NCBI GenBank assembly: GCA_012514925.1
Contig: JAAYZI010000165.1
Location: forward strand, 1-8,466
DNA length: 8,466 nucleotides
Source: Deltaproteobacteria bacterium
Lineage (GTDB): Bacteria; Bdellovibrionota_C; UBA2361; JAAYZI01
Direction: 5' to 3'
Below the pieces are notes generated by a model that searched no databases, was not told the origin of the DNA, and saw nothing but the letters and a program-made list of their open reading frames with translations. A program made the translations under genes and the position numbers. The number at the start of each line of letters is the position of its first letter. Positions within the stretch are counted from its first letter, which is position 1. Shown here piece by piece: positions 1 to 4,266 of this stretch.

Positions 1-102
1 AATATTACTTTCTCCGGAGAAAGTGAAATTAATTCCGCGTTACCGCCGAGAGGCTTAAAACAAAATTATATGATCAATTACATGTGGTGAACGGTTGCCA
101 TG
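1..102 (+). repeat. Repeat unit A, first of a tandem pair (102 bp)
   Basis: This unit begins with AATATT followed by the palindrome ACTTTCTCCGGAGAAAGT and ends with GTGAACGGTTGCCATG. It is followed directly by a second copy in the same orientation, differing at about 6 of 102 positions by eye. It starts at the window edge, so the array may continue to the left. It belongs to the same family as the copies near 1715-1831, 3970-4171 and 7514-7608. No reading frame is evident and it appears non-coding. Confidence 0.9.
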
Positions 103-204
103 AATATTACTTTCTCCGGAGAAAGTGGGATTAATTCTGCGTTGCCGCCGAGAGGCTTAAAACAAAATTGCATGATCAATTACATGTGGTGAACGGTTGC
201 CATG
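103..204 (+). repeat. Repeat unit B, second of the tandem pair (102 bp)
   Basis: This is a head-to-tail copy of the preceding unit with the same 102-bp period and an identical central palindrome. The junction between units keeps only one terminal arm (GTGAACGGTTGCC). The expected left arm of the next element (GTAACCGTTCAC) is missing, so the tandem units share or have lost termini. This suggests duplication by unequal recombination or replication slippage after one original insertion rather than independent insertions. That history is inferred. Confidence 0.9.
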
Positions 205-299
205 AATATTACTTTCTCCAGAGAAAGTGGGATTAATTCCGCGTTACCGCCCAGGCTGAAAATAAAATTGCATGATCAATTCCACGCGTGAACGGTTAC
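205..299 (+). mobile_element. Repeat unit C, MITE-like element with a right terminus
   Basis: The left half matches units A and B, with the palindrome altered at one central base (CTCCAGAG). The right half switches to the variant shared with the copies near 1715-1831 and 7514-7608: CCCAGGCTGAAAATAAAATT, then CATGATCAATTCC, then CGTGAACGGTTAC. It ends at 299 in GGTTAC, the complement of a GTAACC terminus. The stop codon of the minus-strand gene next to it lies inside this terminus. It is probably the right-hand part of a non-autonomous transposable element; its left terminus is missing because of the tandem arrangement. Confidence 0.75.
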
Positions 300-685
300 T
301 TTACTTGAATATTTGCAAAAGTCTTAGCCTCTTGCATTAGTGCCCGCCGCCGATCCTTAGCACGTGCCGCAAGCAGCTCCTGTACAAAAGCTTGATTTGC
401 ATCGGCCGTGGCCCGCACGGAGGAGCTTTGTGGAATAATGAAAGATCGTAAATCTTCAGCCCGGTTCCAGTATCCACTCTGAAAGAAAGCCCCCACAGCG
501 AGCAGGGCCAGGCCCGCGCAGGTTGACAGGACTAACCATTTCCTCGGCGCGAACACCTTTACTGAAGGCTTGGCCGTGCTGGTACTCACCAGGCGCAGAT
601 GATTGGAGCTCGAAGATTTCTTTGGGACGGGTTTTGTTAAAATCGGCTCACTCACACTCACTTCGGTTAATTTCGCGTACAACAT
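296..685 (-). CDS. Small single-pass membrane protein, unknown function
   Basis: The predicted protein has 129 residues and I do not recognise its family. Residues 1-48 are polar, rich in Ser, Thr, Pro and Lys, and probably disordered. Residues 50-68 (from WLVLSTCAGLALLAVGAFF) form one hydrophobic membrane segment. Residues 95-125 are charged and probably helical (QELLAARAKDRRRALMQEAK). An excellent ribosome-binding site, GGAGGT five bases before the ATG, supports it as a real gene. It lies 53 bp downstream of the lytic transglycosylase gene on the same strand, so co-transcription is likely. Both proteins have a polar N-terminus followed by one membrane helix, so a partnership in the cell envelope is possible but unproven. 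Its TAA stop is formed by the terminus of repeat unit C, so the C-terminus may have been set by that insertion. Confidence 0.72.
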   Translation of the reverse strand: MLYAKLTEVSVSEPILTKPVPKKSSSSNHLRLVSTSTAKPSVKVFAPRKWLVLSTCAGLALLAVGAFFQSGYWNRAEDLRSFIIPQSSSVRATADANQAFVQELLAARAKDRRRALMQEAKTFANIQVK

Positions 686-690
686 ATTTT

Positions 691-696
691 ACCTCC
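691..696 (-). promoter_or_regulatory. Strong ribosome-binding site of the small membrane protein gene
   Basis: On the minus strand the sequence reads GGAGGT, followed by AAAAT and the ATG at 685-683. The match to the Shine-Dalgarno consensus and the five-base spacing are good, and they fix the start of this otherwise unrecognised gene. Confidence 0.75.
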
Positions 697-738
697 AATT
701 TCTACCGTCGGCCTGCCTGGCAACGTTACTCTGAAACT

Positions 739-1659
739 CTATCCTCTGCTTAAATCCATGCTCATTGATTCATAGCGCAGATTTTTGGCGATTAAATCCT
801 TTGTCCAATGCTTGTGTTTACTCTGGACTTCACGGCTATAGATCAAACTGGACTTGGGCATGCGGCTTTTATCACCCTTTAGCACTTTACGCACATTGGA
901 GGGTCCCCAGTTATAGGCCACCAGGGCATGTGTCAAGTTACCATCAAAAAGCTTTTCCAAGTATTTCAGATATGCGATCCCCAGCTGAATATTGTACTGC
1001 GGGTCCTCCAAACGTTCACTACCATGCCACTTAACTCCGTAAATCTCAGAAACATAACGGCCGGTGGTGGGCTGGATTTGCATTAAACCTATAGCGCCTC
1101 GAGAGGATCTAACATGCTTTCTGAAGCTGCTTTCTGCCAGTATCAAAGAAGCCACAAAAAGCGGATCATAGTTGGCTGCTAAACTTTCCGAAACAATCGT
1201 ATAGGCTAACTCGCGGGGTTTAAGGGAAGCATTCCTGGTAGTTCGAATAATGTCGCTGACGTAATGCACCAGTGACGAAAACTGTTTTTTCTGTTTAAGA
1301 GATAAGCGGCTGTAAAAAAAGTCCTTAGCACGGGGTTCCAACAGGTGGGTATTAAGTTTCGGCAGCTCGCTAGCCACAATCATAGGCAAGGGATTAGACC
1401 TCGACTTGACAATCACCAGCGGCATCGTACTAAGAAGCGTAATGACAGCGGCGCAAATAATGATGGTAGTGATATCAAGGCCCTTAGCTGACGTGTGCTT
1501 CCGAGGTAACCCTAATCTAAGCTCTAAAGCGGGATCCAAAACAAAAACTCGCCGCCTGCCGACTGCGTATTTGTCATGAACCCACTGTTTTTGCATTGAA
1601 AAACCACCAACAAAAAGAACCGGGTACGACACTGCCGCCTTAACTGCCGTTATGCACAC
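739..1659 (-). CDS. Membrane-anchored lytic transglycosylase, SLT domain
   Basis: A 306-residue protein whose C-terminal half is a soluble-lytic-transglycosylase (goose-lysozyme-like) domain. Such enzymes cleave the MurNAc-GlcNAc bond of peptidoglycan without water, leaving 1,6-anhydroMurNAc. The catalytic glutamate is E176 in ILAESSF. Further family motifs are GLMQIQPTT (191-199), LGIAYLKYL (226-234) and ALVAYNWGP (245-253). Residues 63-84 (ITTIIICAAVITLLS onward) form a membrane helix, giving a cytoplasmic N-terminus with the catalytic domain outside the membrane. The start is uncertain: GTG at 1659 has AGGAGA only three bases upstream, while ATG at 1596 (residue 22, MQKQW) gives a more usual N-terminus but a poor ribosome-binding site. 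The gene is divergent from mnmG and followed by the small membrane protein gene. Domain assignment is firm; the biological role (turnover, secretion-system assembly or division) cannot be told from sequence. Confidence 0.9.
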   Translation of the reverse strand: MCITAVKAAVSYPVLFVGGFSMQKQWVHDKYAVGRRRVFVLDPALELRLGLPRKHTSAKGLDITTIIICAAVITLLSTMPLVIVKSRSNPLPMIVASELPKLNTHLLEPRAKDFFYSRLSLKQKKQFSSLVHYVSDIIRTTRNASLKPRELAYTIVSESLAANYDPLFVASLILAESSFRKHVRSSRGAIGLMQIQPTTGRYVSEIYGVKWHGSERLEDPQYNIQLGIAYLKYLEKLFDGNLTHALVAYNWGPSNVRKVLKGDKSRMPKSSLIYSREVQSKHKHWTKDLIAKNLRYESMSMDLSRG

Positions 1660-1662
1660 CTA

Positions 1663-1668
1663 TCTCCT
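1663..1668 (-). promoter_or_regulatory. Putative ribosome-binding site of the lytic transglycosylase gene
   Basis: The minus strand reads AGGAGA, then TAG, then the GTG start at 1659. The motif is strong but the spacing is short. It favours the GTG start over the internal ATG at 1596, without settling the choice. Confidence 0.45.
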
Positions 1669-1714
1669 AAACGTATCCTTATGCTTCAACTTTTTACTTA
1701 AAATGCTAAAAATG

Positions 1715-1831
1715 GTATCCGTTCACGTATGGAATTGATCATGCAACTTTATTTTCAGCCTGGGCGATAACGCGGAATTAATTCCACTTTCTCCGGAGAA
1801 AGTAATATTCTGTGAAGGATACCACGGATAC
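1715..1831 (-). mobile_element. Repeat copy D, MITE-like element between divergent genes
   Basis: Read on the minus strand it contains AATATT, the intact palindrome ACTTTCTCCGGAGAAAGT, AATTAATTCCGCGTTATCGC, CCAGGCTGAAAATAAA and finally CGTGAACGGATAC, matching unit C closely. On the plus strand it begins GTATCCGTTCACGT and ends GGATACCACGGATAC, so one end seems to carry a partly duplicated terminus. The flanking octamers TAAAAATG (1707-1714) and TAAAGATG (1832-1839) agree at 7 of 8 positions and could be an aged target-site duplication. If the shorter end at 1822 is used instead, no duplication is visible. The element lies between the transglycosylase gene and mnmG, so it could affect the promoters of both. 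Confidence 0.72.
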
Positions 1832-1953
1832 TAAAGATGCTATTATCCAGACTTCTTTCAGGTAGATACATGTTAACTAGGCCTCTAGACTAGGAGAGGG
1901 ACACTATCTGTATGATTAGATCCTGACTTACACAGGTCAAAGCGGGGCCGATT
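1832..1953 (+). promoter_or_regulatory. mnmG leader with a possible weak promoter
   Basis: This is the non-repeat part of the mnmG upstream region. TATGAT at 1911-1916 fits a -10 box, with only a poor -35 candidate (TAGACT at 1886-1891, spacing 19). A small hairpin CCTCT/AGAGG can form around 1882-1898. The ribosome-binding site is weak (GCGGGG just before the ATG). I recognise no riboswitch or tRNA here, and the promoter call is tentative. Confidence 0.25.
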
Positions 1954-3837
1954 ATGAGTTTGGAACGTAGCTATGGAGTTGTAATCATAGGTGGAGGCCA
2001 CGCCGCTGTTGAAGCAGCTTTAGCTTCAGCCCGTCTGGGCGCCACCACCACTCTGATCACCCTTAGAACGGATGGTATCGGCGAGATGTCGTGCAATCCG
2101 TCCATCGGCGGAGTAGCCAAGGGGCACCTAGTCAAAGAGGTGGATGCGCTCGGCGGATTGATGGGCCGGGCGATTGACTCTGCGGGGATCCAATTTCGCA
2201 CCCTAAACGCCAGCAAAGGTCCGGCGGTTCGAGCCTCGCGCGCCCAAGCAGATAGACAACTTTACAAGGACTTTGTGCTAGCTGCTCTTCTCAAGCAATC
2301 CAATCTTAAACTTATTGAAGCGGAAGTTACCGAGATTACGTGCCGAAGCGGCCGAGTTACGGGAGTCTCTCTGGCGGATGGAAGCTTTGTCCCCGCGGCT
2401 TGCGTAGTTTTGGCCGGAGGCACTTTCCTCCGCGGCCTGATACACATCGGCAAAGAGATCGTCCCCGGTGGACGCTTCGGCGACAAACCAGCAAGCGCTT
2501 TAAGCGCCTCATTGGCCGCCTTAGGTTTTAGCTTAGGACGTCTTAAGACCGGCACTCCGGCGCGCCTGCGTCGAAGCAGCATTGATTTCTCCAAACTACA
2601 GGCACAATTTGGAGATGATCCCCCGCGACCATTTTCGATTATGACCGTAGGCATCACCCGCCCTCAAGTCCCATGTTACCTAACCTGCACCAACGAAAAC
2701 GTGCATGAACTTCTGCGCGCTAACCGCCACAACAGCCCCCTCTTTAACGGTCAAATCCGCTCTCAAGGACCGCGTTACTGCCCTTCGATTGAGGACAAAG
2801 TATTTCGCTTTCCGGAGCGGTCTCTGCACCATATTTTCCTGGAACCGGAAGGCTACGATTCAGACGTGATCTATCCAAATGGGATCTCCACCAGCACTCC
2901 GGCTGAGGTGCAACTAGAGTTTATTCACAAAATCAAGGGGCTCGAAAACGCCGAAATCCTCCGTCCAGGCTACGCCATCGAATATGATTATCTCGACCCC
3001 ACCACCCTTAAAGCTACTCTTGAAAGCAAGGAGATCGAAGGTTTTTTTGCGGCAGGCCAGGTAAATGGCACCTCTGGATACGAAGAAGCAGCCGCACAAG
3101 GACTCATCGCCGGGGCAAACGCCGCGCTGAAAGTGCTGGGACGCCCGCCCTTGATCATAAGCCGGGGCCAGGCCTACATCGGGGTAATGATCGACGATCT
3201 TACCACTCGAGGCGTAGATGAACCTTACCGTATGTTCACCTCGCGCGCCGAGTATCGCCTGACTTTAAGAGAGGATACAGCCGCTTTCCGGCTGTGTCCG
3301 CTGGGCCTTCAATACGGACTACTCTCAGAGCAACAGCAAATAAAATTTGAAAATATGCAAGCCACATATACGCAGGCCAAAAAAGCATTCTGTGAGACTA
3401 GAGCCAAGCCCAATCTGGACACAAACGCCTGGCTGGCGAGCATGAAGAGCGTGCCCCTAAAAGACAGCCTAACTCTAGCGGATCTGGTACGCCGCCCGGA
3501 ACTAAGTTTGACCGCCATCTTGGAAGCCTTTCCTGTTATTGACGCCGTAGATACATCTCTTTTGGAAGCATTAGAAACGGAGTTTAAATTCAGCGGCTAT
3601 CTATGGCAGCAAGAAGAAGAGATCCGCAAACTTCAAAAGGCTGAAGGCGAACTTATCCCTGAGAACTTCGACTATGAGGCAATTACGGGCCTGCGCATTG
3701 AATTAAAGCAGAAACTTAAGACGCACCGCCCCCGTTCAATCGCCCAGGCCCAGCGCCTACCCGGAATGACCCCCGGCGCGCTCTCCCTCCTAGCGGTACA
3801 TCTTAAACGCTTAAGAGACATACGCGCCCCAAGCTGA
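1954..3837 (+). CDS. mnmG: tRNA uridine-5-carboxymethylaminomethyl modification enzyme MnmG (GidA)
   Basis: MnmG works with the GTPase MnmE to install (carboxymethyl)aminomethyl groups at C5 of wobble uridine 34 in tRNAs, using FAD, NADH and a folate one-carbon donor, in the cytoplasm. The 627 residues are full length for the family. The FAD-binding dinucleotide fold starts at residues 10-29 (IIGGGHAAVEAALASARLGA). Both family signature regions are intact: GPRYCPSIEDKVFRF (272-286) and AAGQVNGTSGYEEAAAQG (366-383). The conserved cysteines corresponding to E. coli Cys47 and Cys277 are C47 (SCNPSIGG) and C276. TSRAEYRLTLREDTA (429-443) and the C-terminal helical region ending in RPRSIAQAQRLPGMTPGALS (592-611), linked in the family to MnmE and tRNA binding, are present. 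The ATG at 1954 gives the standard N-terminus, though its ribosome-binding site is weak. No mnmE or rsmG lies next to it. The start is separated from the divergent transglycosylase gene by repeat copy D. Confidence 0.98.
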   Translation: MSLERSYGVVIIGGGHAAVEAALASARLGATTTLITLRTDGIGEMSCNPSIGGVAKGHLVKEVDALGGLMGRAIDSAGIQFRTLNASKGPAVRASRAQADRQLYKDFVLAALLKQSNLKLIEAEVTEITCRSGRVTGVSLADGSFVPAACVVLAGGTFLRGLIHIGKEIVPGGRFGDKPASALSASLAALGFSLGRLKTGTPARLRRSSIDFSKLQAQFGDDPPRPFSIMTVGITRPQVPCYLTCTNENVHELLRANRHNSPLFNGQIRSQGPRYCPSIEDKVFRFPERSLHHIFLEPEGYDSDVIYPNGISTSTPAEVQLEFIHKIKGLENAEILRPGYAIEYDYLDPTTLKATLESKEIEGFFAAGQVNGTSGYEEAAAQGLIAGANAALKVLGRPPLIISRGQAYIGVMIDDLTTRGVDEPYRMFTSRAEYRLTLREDTAAFRLCPLGLQYGLLSEQQQIKFENMQATYTQAKKAFCETRAKPNLDTNAWLASMKSVPLKDSLTLADLVRRPELSLTAILEAFPVIDAVDTSLLEALETEFKFSGYLWQQEEEIRKLQKAEGELIPENFDYEAITGLRIELKQKLKTHRPRSIAQAQRLPGMTPGALSLLAVHLKRLRDIRAPS

Positions 3838-4028
3838 CAGATCATGCCCCCCCCAAAAGTGGTAACCACTGAAAAGTGGAGGTAACTCTACCTAATCCTT
3901 TTTCGCAGGTACATCTAACGCACTTAACTTGTTGTGTATATTGGCAAAACAGGTAGATGTGAAAAAACCGGGTAACCATTCACGTACGGAATTGATTACA
4001 CAAAATCCACAAATGCCAAAGCCTAGGC

Positions 4029-4052
4029 AAAAGGCCCCTTCAGGGGGCTTTT
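4029..4052 (+). terminator. Terminator-like hairpin inside repeat copy E
   Basis: AAAAGGCCCC and GGGGGCTTTT can pair around the loop TTCA, with one G-G mismatch. The A- and T-runs at the base allow it to work in either direction. It lies about 190 bases after the mnmG stop and could end mnmG transcription. The T-run is short and lies within the stem, so this is a moderate call. Confidence 0.5.
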
Positions 4053-4076
4053 GGGGGGTCCGTTTACAAAATCAGC

Positions 4077-4108
4077 CGCCCCTGATCAGGGGGCGATCAC
4101 TTTTTTTT
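4077..4108 (+). terminator. GC-rich hairpin followed by T8, probable rho-independent terminator
   Basis: CGCCCC (4077-4082) pairs with GGGGCG (4090-4095, one G bulged at 4089), with TGATCA at the tip. Eight Ts follow at 4101-4108 after a five-base spacer. On the plus strand this would stop read-through from mnmG before topA. The spacer between stem and T-run is longer than ideal. It lies inside repeat copy E, so the element may have supplied the terminator. Confidence 0.6.
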
Positions 4109-4266
4109 CATGATAATCGCACTAGTAACGCATTGTAATTACCTAATTTAATATTCATGTGAACGGATACGAAAAAACCTAATGTGTTGAAGGACTTGCC
4201 TTGGGATGTTTTTTAAGTATTCTGAGGCCGAATATTATTGAGAGTGTAAGAGCATCAAAGCTTCTG

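Larger units (their letters stand above)
3970..4171 (-). mobile_element. Repeat copy E, enlarged family member with 9-bp flanking duplication
   Basis: The ends match the repeat family: GGTAACCATTCACGTACGG at the left and CATGTGAACGGATAC at the right, inverted relative to each other. Read on the minus strand, the segment TGTGTAATCAATTCCGTACG is identical to copy F. The central ACTTTCTCCGGAGAAAGT palindrome is missing. About 100 bp of different sequence with two terminator-like hairpins sits inside. GAAAAAACC occurs immediately outside both ends (3961-3969 and 4171-4179), a perfect 9-bp direct repeat that looks like a target-site duplication. The exact edge is uncertain by one to three bases, so an 8-bp duplication (AAAAAACC) is equally possible. 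Confidence 0.75.
3838..4266. other. Gene-free region between mnmG and topA
   Basis: These 429 bases hold no convincing gene. 3838-3960 contains a C-run at about 3847-3854, a short inverted repeat AGTGGT-A-ACCACT near 3861-3873, and two similar segments, CAGGTACATCT near 3907 and CAGGTAGATGT near 3950. No clean mnmG terminator is seen before the mobile element. 3970-4171 is repeat copy E with two terminator-like hairpins. 4180-4266 is the topA leader: a weak promoter-like pair, TTGCCT (4196-4201) and TATTCT (4218-4223) with a 16-base spacer, is possible but unconvincing. The TopA start lacks a clear ribosome-binding site. Confidence 0.5.

Noticed and set aside
1..299. Tandem repeats resembling a CRISPR array
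   Set aside because: The period is about 102 bp with the whole unit conserved. There are no short identical repeats separated by unique spacers, and no cas genes.
523..1034. Plus-strand open frames opposite the transglycosylase and small membrane protein genes
   Set aside because: They are antisense shadows of better supported genes and their translations show no domain features.
1832..1953. Riboswitch or tRNA upstream of mnmG
   Set aside because: Only short weak stems are visible. There is no cloverleaf and no recognisable riboswitch core.
2262..2657. 131-residue minus-strand frame inside mnmG
   Set aside because: It is antisense to a fully conserved part of mnmG, is rich in Arg, Pro and Ala as shadow frames usually are, and has no domain features.
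3929..4138. 69-residue open frame starting at TTG in the mnmG-topA gap
   Set aside because: It runs across repeat copy E and both hairpins, has low-complexity composition and no ribosome-binding site, and matches nothing I recognise.
4201..4266. 22-residue N-terminal extension of TopA starting at TTG 4201
   Set aside because: The ATG at 4267 gives the normal family N-terminus with the Toprim glutamate at residue 9. The extension has no family resemblance and no ribosome-binding site.
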